A stretch of 64,000 nucleotides of DNA from CBDFKV01 sp965249035 (GTDB lineage: Bacteria > Pseudomonadota > Gammaproteobacteria > Arenicellales > Poriferihabitantaceae), in contig CBDFKV010000007.1 of NCBI GenBank assembly GCA_965249035.1, positions 1 through 64,000 of the forward strand. The letters run 5' to 3'. The notes under the pieces are model-generated. The model did not search any database and was not told where the DNA came from. It saw only the letters and a list, made by a program, of their open reading frames with translations. Of this stretch, positions 43,169 to 52,843 are shown piece after piece; position 1 is the stretch's first letter, and every line of letters begins with the position of its first letter. A program made the position numbers and the translations under genes.

Positions 43169-43954
43169 ATGAGTCCAGACGATAAAAATGAGCACACCAC
43201 TGAAGCTGCGCATGGCCCGCCAGCGATGATCCAATTGATTGATGTCAATAAATGGTATGACCATTTCCATGTGCTTAAAAATATTAATCTGAGTGTGAAA
43301 AAGGGTGAGCGCATTGTGGTCTGTGGGCCATCGGGCTCTGGAAAATCAACCATGATCCGATGTATCAATCATTTGGAGGTACACCAACAGGGCAAGATTA
43401 TTGTTAATGGCATTGAAATTGGGGAGGACCTTAAAGAAGTCAGGGCGGTACGCTCAGAAGTGGGTATGTGTTTTCAACAGTTCAATCTGTTCTCGCACAT
43501 GACTATCTTAGATAACTTAATTTTAGGGCCGATTTGGGTCCATAAGATGCCGCATAAAGATGCAGTAGAGTTGGCCATGTCCTACCTAGAGCGGGTCGAT
43601 ATTGCCGATCAGCATAATAAATTCCCTAGGCAACTTTCGGGCGGGCAACAACAGCGAGCCGCCATTGCCCGTTCTTTATGTATGGCACCCAAGGTGATGT
43701 TGTTTGATGAGCCAACCTCTGCGCTGGACCCTGAAATGATCAAGGAAGTGCTAGACGTAATGACTGAGCTGGCGCAAGACGGCATGACCATGATTTGTGT
43801 GACCCATGAAATGGGTTTTGCGCGCTCAGTTGCTGACCGTATGGTGTTTATGGATAGCGGTGAAATCGTCGAAAACAGTACACCAGAAATGTTTTTTACC
43901 CATCCCAAAATGGATCGTACCCAGGCCTTTTTGGACCAAATGCTGGCACACTAA
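43169..43954 (+). CDS. aapP: AapP-type amino-acid ABC transporter ATPase
   Basis: 261 residues. Walker [11 protein letters not shown]-loop MCFQQFNLF, signature LSGGQQQR, Walker [15 protein letters not shown] and switch His VTHEMGFAR are all intact. It energises amino-acid uptake by AapQM. Lies 50 bp after aapM in the same operon. Confidence 0.95.
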   Translation: MSPDDKNEHTTEAAHGPPAMIQLIDVNKWYDHFHVLKNINLSVKKGERIVVCGPSGSGKSTMIRCINHLEVHQQGKIIVNGIEIGEDLKEVRAVRSEVGMCFQQFNLFSHMTILDNLILGPIWVHKMPHKDAVELAMSYLERVDIADQHNKFPRQLSGGQQQRAAIARSLCMAPKVMLFDEPTSALDPEMIKEVLDVMTELAQDGMTMICVTHEMGFARSVADRMVFMDSGEIVENSTPEMFFTHPKMDRTQAFLDQMLAH

Positions 43955-44095
43955 TGGCGGACGCGCGTCTGGAATACGTTTCAGGTGGACGAAAAACCAG
44001 CGACTGGTGTAGGGTTGGGTTAGCTGCGATTTGATGCGCTAATGTGTTTAATGGTTCCTGAAAAGGGTTTGAACAGAACGTTGAAAGAGAAATCC

Positions 44096-44548
44096 ATGAA
44101 ATCTAATACTCCCGATTGTGGCTTTATGCTGGCATTTTTTCTGAGCAGTCTTGTTGGGACATCAACTGTGGCTGCACAAGACAATCTCCCAACCTTCGAC
44201 GAATTGGCAGTAACTCGGGGACAGGCGCATCAAGATCGGTTTAAAACCTTTGTCCTAAAGAAATTGGAAGTTCACAGCTCGGTGCAAAACCAGCGAGGGA
44301 TGTGTCTTGATTTTATTGGCGATTCCGATGGCTTGCATCGGTCAATACTGGGTGGTGGACCGCTGCTGGTGGATTTGGCTGATTGTGGTAAAGAAGGCTC
44401 GTTAATAGATGGTCGAATTAGAGCGCTGCAGATACTCGGCCCACGTGAGCACCGAGAGGGATTATCGGTGGAGCAAATCGACAAAGTGGTCGATGAGATC
44501 AATGCACTTTTTGCAGAAAAGAGATACACGCCATCGGTTAAGGAGTAG
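44096..44548 (+). CDS. Small exported protein of unknown function
   Basis: 150 residues from the ATG at 44096; an upstream ATG at 44042 would place a charged leader before the signal peptide. The signal peptide is FMLAFFLSSLVGTSTVAA-Q. The mature protein has two Cys (GMCLDFIG, LADCGKEG) and is mostly polar. I do not recognise it. It lies 77 bp before the SLC13-like carrier on the same strand, possibly its periplasmic partner, but this is only positional. Confidence 0.55.
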   Translation: MKSNTPDCGFMLAFFLSSLVGTSTVAAQDNLPTFDELAVTRGQAHQDRFKTFVLKKLEVHSSVQNQRGMCLDFIGDSDGLHRSILGGGPLLVDLADCGKEGSLIDGRIRALQILGPREHREGLSVEQIDKVVDEINALFAEKRYTPSVKE

Positions 44549-44625
44549 GGCGATTGTCGATACCCAGCCATCATCTTGCCACTATTTCTCGTTCTCATTA
44601 CAAACCTTAATCGGATGATCGATCA

Positions 44626-46572
44626 ATGAATAATAAAAAGCGCATGACTATTCTCGCAGCTTCGGCTGCTCTGTTTGGGATGTTGGCACTTTACATAGGC
44701 AGCGTGGCGCCGAGTATTGAAATCGCATGGGTGATGGGAATATTAATATTCACGGTCTATCTATTTGTTTTCGAAGTGGTTCCTATCGACGTAGCGGCAA
44801 TGTCAGTCATGGTTTTTCTGGGCTTGACGTCTTTAATCGCGCCCTTAATGGGGTTGACGGCAGGGCTGGTGGACGTTAATGAACTCTTTGTTGGATTCTC
44901 CAGTAACGCAGTGATATCCATTATCGCGGTCATGATTATTGGCCATGGGCTGGATAAAACGGGTGTGATGAATATCGCCGCAAAATACATGATGCGCGTC
45001 GGTGGAACCACGGAGTCAAGGGTGATTTCGTTAATTTCTGGTACGGTCGGAATCATTTCTGGTTTTATGCAGAACGTGGGGGCTGCGGCACTATTTCTGC
45101 CGGTAGTGGGGCGGATATCACAAAAGTCAAATATCCCCATATCGCGATTATTGATGCCGATGGGCTTTTGCGCGATTCTAGGCGGTACTCTGACTCTAGT
45201 AGGCTCAAGTCCGCTGATCTTGCTGAATGACTTGATTGCAAACTCTAATAAGCAATTGTCTGGGGGGCAGCAGATGGAACCTTTTGGCTTATTTGCGGTG
45301 ACACCTGTTGGCGTTGCACTGATTGCTACTGGAATCGCCTATTTTATTATTTTTGGTCGATTTGTCTTACCAAAAGGTGCATTAACCCAAAGTGGTGGCG
45401 CCAATCAAGCGGCCTATTTTCAAACCCATTATGGGCTTGACTACCAAATAAAGGAAATGCAGGTATTGCCTGGCAGCCCTCTGATTGGCCAAGTCCTTGA
45501 CGATTTTGAAACGCGTCACAAAGTTAGAACCATTGCGATCACCAATAAAGAAAAGTTACGCATGGGAACGAGTGGAATCATGCCGGATATTAGGGTGGTT
45601 GAGGGCGACATTTTTGCATTGATTGGGGTGCAGTCGGCGCTAGATGCATTTGCTAGTGACATGAATATGAAAGTCGCGCCAGAAATCGCTTCCTTTTCTG
45701 AAATTCTTTCTGCCGAGAACGCTGGTTTGGCAGAGATGGTGATCCCGCCGACGTCACCCATGGTCGGCGAGTCAGCGCGTGATTTAAAGCTGCGTAACCA
45801 GTTTGGCGTTTCTGCGCTGGCGATTATTCGATCTGATGGCACACGGCGTGAAGGTGATGATGTACGCAGTATCGAGTTTGAAGCGGGTGATACGGTGATT
45901 GCCTACTCAGATTGGAAGAGTTTATATAATCTGCACATGGTCCGTAACTACGCGGTGGTGACGACCGATTACCCGCAGGATGAAGTGCGGGCACATAAAG
46001 CGCTCAATGCCTTCATCTTTCTGGTAGTGGCGCTCAGCTTGGTGTTGTTTACTGATTTACGCCTGTCTGTGGCGCTGTTGGTGGGTGCTTTGGGCATGAT
46101 CATCACTGGCGTTCTTGATGCCGAAGAAGCTTATTTCGCGGTAAGCTGGAAAACAGTATTTCTGTTGGCGAGTTTAATACCGCTGGGTGCGGCGGTAGAG
46201 AGTACTGGCTCGGCGGCCTGGATAGCGGACAGTTTATTAGCCTTTATCGGTGAAACGTCCACCTGGGTGTTGCAGCTGGCGATAGCTATTCTGGCGACTG
46301 CATTTACCTTAGTGATGTCTAATGTTGGTGCCACCGTGCTACTGGTGCCGTTGGCGGTTAATATTGCCCTCAGTTCAGGCGCAGACCCGGCGATGTTTGC
46401 CCTAACCGTCGCCTTGGCGACTTCAAATTCGTTTCTGATTCCTACCCACCAAGTTAATGCACTGATCATGGGCCCTGGGGGTTATAAGGTAACTGATTTT
46501 TTCCGTGCTGGCGGGATTATGACCATCTTGTTTTTGATCGTGCTAATGGTGGTTTTAAATATCTTTTACTAA
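44626..46572 (+). CDS. SLC13/DASS-family carrier with two RCK_C (TrkA-C) domains
   Basis: 648 residues. N- and C-terminal membrane halves (about 1-230 and 450-648) flank a soluble cytoplasmic insert with two TrkA-C-like modules (LPGSPLIGQVLDDFETRHKVRTIAI and IPPTSPMVGESARDLKLRNQFGVSALAI). The substrate-site motifs of the family appear as GFMQNVGAAALFLPVV and VMSNVGATVLLVPLAV. Such carriers move sulfate, dicarboxylates or related anions; the substrate here cannot be read from sequence. Confidence 0.85.
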   Translation: MNNKKRMTILAASAALFGMLALYIGSVAPSIEIAWVMGILIFTVYLFVFEVVPIDVAAMSVMVFLGLTSLIAPLMGLTAGLVDVNELFVGFSSNAVISIIAVMIIGHGLDKTGVMNIAAKYMMRVGGTTESRVISLISGTVGIISGFMQNVGAAALFLPVVGRISQKSNIPISRLLMPMGFCAILGGTLTLVGSSPLILLNDLIANSNKQLSGGQQMEPFGLFAVTPVGVALIATGIAYFIIFGRFVLPKGALTQSGGANQAAYFQTHYGLDYQIKEMQVLPGSPLIGQVLDDFETRHKVRTIAITNKEKLRMGTSGIMPDIRVVEGDIFALIGVQSALDAFASDMNMKVAPEIASFSEILSAENAGLAEMVIPPTSPMVGESARDLKLRNQFGVSALAIIRSDGTRREGDDVRSIEFEAGDTVIAYSDWKSLYNLHMVRNYAVVTTDYPQDEVRAHKALNAFIFLVVALSLVLFTDLRLSVALLVGALGMIITGVLDAEEAYFAVSWKTVFLLASLIPLGAAVESTGSAAWIADSLLAFIGETSTWVLQLAIAILATAFTLVMSNVGATVLLVPLAVNIALSSGADPAMFALTVALATSNSFLIPTHQVNALIMGPGGYKVTDFFRAGGIMTILFLIVLMVVLNIFY

Positions 46573-46961
46573 CGCCGCTCCACACATTGCTAATGCAGCT
46601 GCGCCAAAAGTGTAGCGCATATATGGCTTAGTACATCACCGGATGCCCCTACGGCACTTGCCGGTATACCGCTGATGTAGGTGATAAATTGGCGACGGAA
46701 GAAAAGTATCCTCTATACGAAGAAATAGGACGGAATACTTCCGATTTATATTCGTACCCCATAGTCAAAGCTCTGTAATCCCCTGAAATCTCGTATAGAA
46801 AAGTATTTGGCACGTAAATTGCTCAACTCGTTAGGAATAACGCGTTAAAAATTCGAAATAGACCAAAGCTGAGCTCTGATATACCTACGTCGATTAGGCT
46901 TTGTCGAAAACCAGTGGGCGACCATAGACGCACAGATTGGCTCAAATATTGAGGAGAACGA
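46573..46961. other. Regulatory region upstream of the hydrogenase operon
   Basis: 389 bp without a gene. It contains the sigma54 promoter at 46808-46823. A possible hairpin (ACCGG...CCGGT with inner GCC/GGC, about 46637-46666) may end the SLC13 transcript, but it lacks a T-run. The AT-rich segment 46700-46800 would be the expected area for HoxA and IHF binding; I could not pin down a binding site. Confidence 0.6.
46808..46823 (+). promoter_or_regulatory. Sigma54 (-24/-12) promoter of the hydrogenase operon
   Basis: TGGCACGTAAATTGCT matches the sigma54 consensus TGGCACG-N4-TTGCW at every conserved position, with the invariant GG and GC correctly spaced. It lies about 138 bp before hybO. The NtrC-type activator HoxA encoded at the other end of the cluster is the obvious partner. 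Confidence 0.88.
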
Positions 46962-48092
46962 ATGATAGAAACTGATTTTGATTTTTCAGAGATAGAAAAA
47001 CGATTGGGCGTATCACGCCGAACATTTCTGAAATTCTGTACAGGTGTCGCTGCTTCGTTAGGCCTGCCAACCGCGTCAGCAATTGCGATGGCCGAAGCAG
47101 TTGCTGATCCGAAAAGGCGACCCCCGGTTATCTGGTTGCACGGACAAGAGTGTACCGGCCCGACCGAATCGCTGTTGCGATCTGAGCAACCCTCGTTAGA
47201 GCATTTGATACTCGATCTGATTTCATTGGATTATCACCAAACACTGGATGCGGGAGCCGGGCACCAAGTGGAAGACATCAAAAAGCAGGTGATGCAAGAA
47301 AATCAGGGCAAATATTTGCTAGTGGTTGAGGGTGCAATACCGCTTAAAGATAACGGCATCTATTGCAAAATAGCGGGTGAGACCATGATGGATCTGACCA
47401 GCGAAGCCGCAGAACACGCGGCCGCGATTGTTGCGTTTGGTTCTTGTGCTAGTTGGGGTGGTGTGCAGTCGGCGTCACCTAATCCAACCGGGGCTACCGG
47501 CGCGCCGCAATTTCTGGAAGACAAAGTGGTATTAACTATACCCGGCTGCCCACCAAATCCTGCCAATTTTATCGGTACCGTTCTGTTCTTCGTCACTTAC
47601 GGTAAGTTGCCACCGATTGATGATAAAGGCCGACCAAAATGGGCCTACGGTCGTTTGATCCACGAGAATTGTTACCGACGCCCACATTTCGACGCGGGGC
47701 GATTTGCTACCGAATTTGGTGATGAAGGTCACAAAAAGGGTTATTGCTTGTACAAGCTCGGCTGCAAAGGACCGGAAACCTACAACAATTGCCCCAGCCT
47801 AGAATATAACAACATCGGTGGTGGTGTTTGGCCGATCGGTGTAGGCCATCCCTGCTTTGGTTGTTCAGAGGAAGGAGTGGGGTTTGAAAAGGCACTCTTT
47901 AGTTTAGCTGACGTTAAGACTCATACCCCGCCTAATATGTTCCCGTCAATTGACGATAGGGAAGAGTCAGGCGGCTTATCGGCCGGGGCTGCAGCACTAG
48001 CTGGAGCGGCCGTTGGGGTGGCAGTGGGCGCCGCGGCGATGGGTGCTAAAAAGCTGAGTGAGAAAGAAAGCGACCAAACCGACAAATCTTGA
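46962..48092 (+). CDS. hybO: [NiFe]-hydrogenase small subunit, HybO-like, with unusual proximal-cluster site
   Basis: 376 residues. A Tat signal is present (SRRTFLKF, residues 18-25), and the C-terminus has the Ala/Gly-rich TM anchor of HybO (about 335-362). Cluster ligands seen: C64, C162 (GSCASWGG) and C196 (IPGCPPNP) for the proximal cluster; HENC, GYCLYKLGC for the distal and NNC, HPCFGC for the medial cluster. The fourth proximal ligand, expected in CTGC as in E. coli HybO, is Pro67 (CTGP; CCG at 47160-47162). The rest aligns closely with HybO, including RLIHENCYRRPHFDAGRF. It carries electrons from the large subunit to HybA/HybB. Confidence 0.93.
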   Translation: MIETDFDFSEIEKRLGVSRRTFLKFCTGVAASLGLPTASAIAMAEAVADPKRRPPVIWLHGQECTGPTESLLRSEQPSLEHLILDLISLDYHQTLDAGAGHQVEDIKKQVMQENQGKYLLVVEGAIPLKDNGIYCKIAGETMMDLTSEAAEHAAAIVAFGSCASWGGVQSASPNPTGATGAPQFLEDKVVLTIPGCPPNPANFIGTVLFFVTYGKLPPIDDKGRPKWAYGRLIHENCYRRPHFDAGRFATEFGDEGHKKGYCLYKLGCKGPETYNNCPSLEYNNIGGGVWPIGVGHPCFGCSEEGVGFEKALFSLADVKTHTPPNMFPSIDDREESGGLSAGAAALAGAAVGVAVGAAAMGAKKLSEKESDQTDKS

Positions 48093-48101
48093 GGGGGCGC
48101 T

Positions 48102-49097
48102 ATGAAACGTAGAGATTTTCTTAAAACGACTTTGGGTGGGACTGCTGCGTCGGTCTGTGTTAGCGCCGAGGCGCGCCCAAACTTGGAGCCAGCACCAGAA
48201 GCGGTGGGTATGCTGTTTGATTCAACCCTTTGCATAGGCTGTAAAGCCTGCGTATCGATGTGTAAGAGCGTCAATGATATGCCCCCAGTCATCGATGGTG
48301 ATGAGCTGGGTTGGGATTCGGCTCGTGATTTGTCGGGTGATACCTTGAACGTGATCAAGGTCTATCAAGATGGCAAGGCGGAAACCAAAGATTCGGAAGT
48401 AGACGGCTATTGCTTTGAAAAGCGTAGCTGCATGCATTGCGTCGATCCTGGTTGCGTTTCGGCCTGCCCGTGTACGGCAATGCGCCATAACCCAATCACT
48501 GGCATCGTCACGCATCACCCGGATGTGTGTATTGGTTGCCGTAGTTGTATGGTCGCTTGTCCGTACAATGTTCCGCAGTTTGAATATAACGAGTTATTCG
48601 GGCAAATCTTCAAATGCCAGATGTGTAACCAGGAAGGGGTAGAGCGCATCGATAAGGGGCAGATGACCGGCTGTGCGGAAGCTTGCCCGACGGGTGCGAC
48701 CTTGTTTGGGCCACGTACGGCACTATTGGAAGAAGCAAAAAAGCGGATGACGCTTACTGCGGGTGAGACCTACGACTATCCGCTGGGCGACGTTACCAAG
48801 CCTGATAGCCATCACGAAAAAGAAGTACCCGTTTATAAAGATCATATCTGGGGTGAAACAGAGGCGGGCGGCACCAACGTCACGCATATTTCTTCAGTTT
48901 CATTTGAAAAACTCGGCATGCCACCGCTCGAAGATCGCTCCGCTTCTTCGGTCGCAGAGACGGTACAGCATACAGTGTACAGCTATCTGGCATTGCCAGC
49001 CTTGGCATTGGCGGGCTTGAGTTATGTGGTACGCCGCAATACCCAGCAAGACGATGCTGATAGCGATAGTAATAGAAATGATGGAGGTGAGGCATGA
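48102..49097 (+). CDS. hybA: HybA, periplasmic ferredoxin-type hydrogenase subunit
   Basis: 331 residues. A Tat motif MKRRDFLK starts the protein. Four [4Fe-4S] motifs: CIGCKACVSMC, CMHCVDPGCVSACP, CIGCRSCMVACP and CQMC...GCAEACP. A C-terminal TM segment (SYLALPALALAGLSYVV) anchors it to the membrane. It links the small subunit to HybB. Nine bp after hybO and overlapping hybB by 4 bp. Confidence 0.93.
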   Translation: MKRRDFLKTTLGGTAASVCVSAEARPNLEPAPEAVGMLFDSTLCIGCKACVSMCKSVNDMPPVIDGDELGWDSARDLSGDTLNVIKVYQDGKAETKDSEVDGYCFEKRSCMHCVDPGCVSACPCTAMRHNPITGIVTHHPDVCIGCRSCMVACPYNVPQFEYNELFGQIFKCQMCNQEGVERIDKGQMTGCAEACPTGATLFGPRTALLEEAKKRMTLTAGETYDYPLGDVTKPDSHHEKEVPVYKDHIWGETEAGGTNVTHISSVSFEKLGMPPLEDRSASSVAETVQHTVYSYLALPALALAGLSYVVRRNTQQDDADSDSNRNDGGEA

Positions 49098-50236
49098 GTA
49101 ACTATCGCGCCTTGGGTGGACGAATTTTCACGGGCCCATTTATCGTATTGCTGCTGATTTTTTTGATCGGTTGCGTATTTATAGTTCAGCGATTCTCCAG
49201 TGGTGGGATGGCTTCGGTCAGCAACCTCAACGGTGGTTTTGCCTGGGGTATTTGGGTGGTATACGACGTAGTAGTTGGCACCGCATTTGCCTGTGGTGGT
49301 TACGCGCTGGCATTTGCAGTTTATGTGTTTAATAAGGGTAAATACCACCCCTTGGTACGCCCGGCCATATTAGCCAGTCTGTTGGGTTATGCCATGGGCG
49401 GCTTTGGTGCTTTCTTTGATATGGGCCGCTTCTGGCAGTTCTACGAAATATTCCTGCCGGGTAATTGGAATTTTAACTCGGTGATGCTGGAAGTGGGCTT
49501 GTGTGTGGCGATCTATATTTTGATCCTGGTAATTGAGTTTTCGCCCATATTGCTGGAGAAACTCGGCATGCACGGCCTGAAGAATTCCCTTGAGAAAGTC
49601 CTGTTCTTTTTTATCGCCTTGGGTGTGCTGCTGCCAACAATGCATCAATCATCTTTAGGTTCGTTGTTGATCACCATGGGACATAAGGTTCATCCGCTAT
49701 GGCAGTCGATGCATATGCAACCTTTGTTAGCTCTGCTTACCGCGCTCATCATGGGTTTTTCGATTGTGATCTTTGAAGCATCGACCTCAGCAGTCGGTTT
49801 TGGGCGGGCGTCAGAATCATCACTGCTTTCAGGTTTAAGTAAGGCGATTATTGGCCTGCTGGCAGGCTTTTTGATCATTCGCACCATTGTATTAGCGGTT
49901 CAGGGCAAGCTCGGGCTGATATTTGCTGGCGATTTTGCGTCGCTGATGTTTGTTCTGGAAACTGCTTTATTTGTGATTCCGCTGATCATTCTATTGTCGC
50001 CAACACGCCGACAGCAAGGCAGTCAGTTATTGATTGCGGCGGTGTGCATGCTATTTGCGGGCACTTTATATCGGTTTGACGCCTTTTTGATTACCTTCAA
50101 CCCTGGGCCGGGTTATACCTATTTCCCGTCAGTGCCAGAAATCATGATTACCCTGTCGATCGTCGCCTTGGAGTTGATGATCTATATCGTCGTGGTTAAA
50201 ACCTTACCTGTGTTGCATCAAGAAGAGCATGCATAA
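49094..50236 (+). CDS. hybB: HybB, NrfD-type integral membrane subunit
   Basis: 380 residues with about ten TM segments. The N-terminal GGFAWGIWVVYDVVVGTAFACGG and later PTMHQSSLGSLLITMGHKVHPLW are characteristic of HybB in the NrfD/PsrC superfamily. It binds no haem and passes electrons to the quinone pool, possibly with proton pumping or its reverse. Same order as the E. coli hyb operon. Confidence 0.93.
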   Translation: MSNYRALGGRIFTGPFIVLLLIFLIGCVFIVQRFSSGGMASVSNLNGGFAWGIWVVYDVVVGTAFACGGYALAFAVYVFNKGKYHPLVRPAILASLLGYAMGGFGAFFDMGRFWQFYEIFLPGNWNFNSVMLEVGLCVAIYILILVIEFSPILLEKLGMHGLKNSLEKVLFFFIALGVLLPTMHQSSLGSLLITMGHKVHPLWQSMHMQPLLALLTALIMGFSIVIFEASTSAVGFGRASESSLLSGLSKAIIGLLAGFLIIRTIVLAVQGKLGLIFAGDFASLMFVLETALFVIPLIILLSPTRRQQGSQLLIAAVCMLFAGTLYRFDAFLITFNPGPGYTYFPSVPEIMITLSIVALELMIYIVVVKTLPVLHQEEHA

Positions 50237-50264
50237 ACAAGAATTATTCTAAGGAGCATTTATT

Positions 50265-51968
50265 GTGACTACCCGAATTACCGTTGATCCGATTACCCGA
50301 ATTGAAGGCCATCTGCGTATCGATGTTGAGGTCGATGATGGCAAAGTCAGCAAAGCCTGGTCATCCGGGCAAATGTGGCGTGGCATCGAGAAAATCCTGG
50401 TCGGCCGTGACCCGCGAGAAGCTTGGACTTATACCCAGCGCTTTTGTGGCGTGTGTACGACTGTGCACGCGATTGTCTCGGTTCGTGCGGTTGAAAATGC
50501 GCTCGGTTTAGAGGTTCCTGTCAACGCACAGCTGGTTCGAAATATCATCCAAACAGCTCACGCGATTCAAGATCACATCGTCCACTTTTATCATCTGTCT
50601 GCAGTTGATTGGGTTGATGTCGTTTCTGCCTTGGATGCTGACCCAGTGGCTGCTTCAAAACTGGCTGAATCGCTTTCCGATTGGCATTTGAACGGCCCAC
50701 ACGAAATGAAGGCGGTGCAAGACCGGCTTAAAACTTTCGTCGGTAGTGGACAGCTTGGACCGTTTGCCAGCGGCTATTGGGGACATCCGGCGATGAAATT
50801 ACCGCCAGAAGTCAACTTGTTGGCGGTGGCACACTATATGCAGGCGCTGGATGTGCAAAACTTTGCCAATAAAATTGTAGCTATATTGGGTGGTAAGAGT
50901 CCGCATATCCAAAATGTTGCGGTGGGCGGGGTTAGCAATTCGATCAGCCACGACGCACCTTCAGTACTGAATATTGAGCGATTAATGTTGATCAAGAACT
51001 ATATTGACAAGCTCGATCATTTTATTAAATCCACCTATATGAGCGATGTGCCCGCGATCGGCGCGTTTTATCTAGATTGGGCGGGTGTTGGCGGTGGTGT
51101 GAATAATTATTTGACCGTTCCGGATTGTCCGCAAGACTCCAAAGGTACGGTGTTCGATTTACCCGGGGGCTATATCGACAACGCGGATCTATCAACGATG
51201 AAGCCAATCAATACCTTTGATGATGCCTATTTTCGAGACGGTGTGGCGGAAAGCTCCAAGCACGCCTGGTATGAAGGCGACAGCGCCTTGCATCCTTGGG
51301 ACGGCGAAACCGAGCCGCAATATACTGATTTTCAGGATGAGGGCAAATACTCATGGGTTAAGGCCCCTACCTTTTATGGTAAGCGAGCTGAAGTGGGGCC
51401 GTTGGCTGATGTGCTGGTTGGTGTGGTGAGTGGTCACGAAGGTTACAAAAAGTATCTCGATGATGCGATGGGTATCCTAAAATCCGTTTCTGGCAATTCC
51501 GATATCCCATTAGCAGCCATACATTCAACCATTGGCCGCCATGCTGCGCGTGCGATTCGCTGTGGCGTTATGATCGATACACTTCATCAGCAATGGGAGA
51601 AGTTAGTCAATAATATCGGCACGGGTGATGAAGACACGTTTAACCCTCCTGTTTTCCCCAAAGGCGAGATCAAAGGTGTTGGTTTTCATCAAGCACCGCG
51701 CGGTGCGTTGTCGCATTGGGTCGTCATCGAAGACGGCAAAATCAAAAATTATCAGGCGGTTGTTCCCAGCACCTGGAATGCAGGCCCGCGTGATGCGGAC
51801 GATCAACCCGGCCCTTATGAAGCTTCATTGCTGGATAATCCGGTTGCCGACCCGGAAAAGCCACTTGAGATTTTACGCACGGTGCACTCGTTTGATCCGT
51901 GCATCGCCTGTGCGATCCATATGGTTGATACCGAACAAAAAGAAATTGTTAAGGTCAAAGCGTTATGA
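50265..51968 (+). CDS. hybC: [NiFe]-hydrogenase large subunit, HybC-like
   Basis: 567 residues, the length of E. coli HybC, from a GTG at 50265 preceded by AAGGAG. Ni-Fe ligands are in L1 RFCGVC (C61, C64) and L2 DPCIAC (C546, C549); the protease site is after His552, leaving a 15-residue tail to be removed by HybD. It opens with ITVDPITRIEGHLR, the family hallmark. It has no signal peptide and is exported together with HybO. Catalyses reversible H2 oxidation. Confidence 0.97.
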   Translation: MTTRITVDPITRIEGHLRIDVEVDDGKVSKAWSSGQMWRGIEKILVGRDPREAWTYTQRFCGVCTTVHAIVSVRAVENALGLEVPVNAQLVRNIIQTAHAIQDHIVHFYHLSAVDWVDVVSALDADPVAASKLAESLSDWHLNGPHEMKAVQDRLKTFVGSGQLGPFASGYWGHPAMKLPPEVNLLAVAHYMQALDVQNFANKIVAILGGKSPHIQNVAVGGVSNSISHDAPSVLNIERLMLIKNYIDKLDHFIKSTYMSDVPAIGAFYLDWAGVGGGVNNYLTVPDCPQDSKGTVFDLPGGYIDNADLSTMKPINTFDDAYFRDGVAESSKHAWYEGDSALHPWDGETEPQYTDFQDEGKYSWVKAPTFYGKRAEVGPLADVLVGVVSGHEGYKKYLDDAMGILKSVSGNSDIPLAAIHSTIGRHAARAIRCGVMIDTLHQQWEKLVNNIGTGDEDTFNPPVFPKGEIKGVGFHQAPRGALSHWVVIEDGKIKNYQAVVPSTWNAGPRDADDQPGPYEASLLDNPVADPEKPLEILRTVHSFDPCIACAIHMVDTEQKEIVKVKAL

Positions 51969-52010
51969 TTATGCCGATCATGGGTATTAATCAGCTAAGT
52001 TTGGACAGCC

Positions 52011-52565
52011 ATGACTAGTTCAGACCAGCAGATTTTAGTCATTGGCATGGGCAATGTGCTCATGCAAGATGAGGGCGTGGGTGTTCGCGCGGTTGAAGAG
52101 CTTGAAAATACCTACACCATTCCTAGAGGCGTAACTCTAGTGGATGGTGGCACCACAGGCATGGAGCTGTTTGAGCCGATCAGAAATTGCGACCAGTTAA
52201 TCGTTGCAGACGCAATCAATACGGGTGCCCCGTATGGTTCTTTGGTGCGCATTGCTAATCAAGAAATCCCCGCGTTTTTTCAAACAAAAATTTCTAACCA
52301 TCAGCTGGGGTTGTCTGACTTGCTGGCTTTATTGACGCTTAAGGGCGAGATGCCTGAGCACGTGGCGATCGTCGGAATGGTACCGCATTCATTAGAAAAT
52401 AAGCTGGGTTTGACTGACGAGGCTGAGGCGGGTTTGGCGAGCATGGTGGAATTGCTCGTTGCGGAATTGGCAAGCCTGGGTGTTAATCTACAAAAACGCA
52501 AAAGCCACCGCATTGGCCATTGGCGTAAGGAAGCTGAGTTAGAAGTCAAAAACGCATGTGCATAG
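52011..52565 (+). CDS. hybD: HybD, hydrogenase maturation endopeptidase
   Basis: 184 residues. Nickel-sensing ligands of the family are visible as Glu in LMQDEGVGV, Asp in VADAINTG and His in ISNHQLGLSD. It clips the C-terminal tail of the large subunit after nickel insertion. About 20 residues longer than E. coli HybD, at a basic C-terminus (RKSHRIGHWRKE). Overlaps the next gene by 10 bp. Confidence 0.93.
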   Translation: MTSSDQQILVIGMGNVLMQDEGVGVRAVEELENTYTIPRGVTLVDGGTTGMELFEPIRNCDQLIVADAINTGAPYGSLVRIANQEIPAFFQTKISNHQLGLSDLLALLTLKGEMPEHVAIVGMVPHSLENKLGLTDEAEAGLASMVELLVAELASLGVNLQKRKSHRIGHWRKEAELEVKNACA

Positions 52566-52843
52566 GCGTACCGGTTCAAGTCATCGAGTCAGGTGAGTTT
52601 ATGGCACTTTGCCGTGGGCGGAACGGAGAAGAACACGTCAATATGATGCTTATCGGCGCACAACCAGTGGGTACGTGGGTATTAAATTTTCTCGGTTCAG
52701 CGCGGGAAATTCTGACCGAGCGGGATGCACAGAACGTCAATAAAGCACTGGATGGCTTGAGTGCCATCATGGCGGGGGAAGAAGATATTGATGTGGACCA
52801 CTATTTCCCAGATATCAAGGTAAATAGGGGGGAGAATCAATGA
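52556..52843 (+). CDS. HypC/HybG/HupF-family hydrogenase maturation chaperone
   Basis: 95 residues. The N-terminal MCIGVPVQVIE carries the essential Cys2 that binds the Fe(CN)2CO group; PVGTWVLNFLGSAREIL is the usual core. It is one of two HypC-family proteins in the cluster (the other at 56755) and, from its place next to hybD, is likely the one dedicated to the HybC precursor, like HybG or HupF. Longer and more acidic at the C-terminus than HypC. Confidence 0.88.
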   Translation: MCIGVPVQVIESGEFMALCRGRNGEEHVNMMLIGAQPVGTWVLNFLGSAREILTERDAQNVNKALDGLSAIMAGEEDIDVDHYFPDIKVNRGENQ

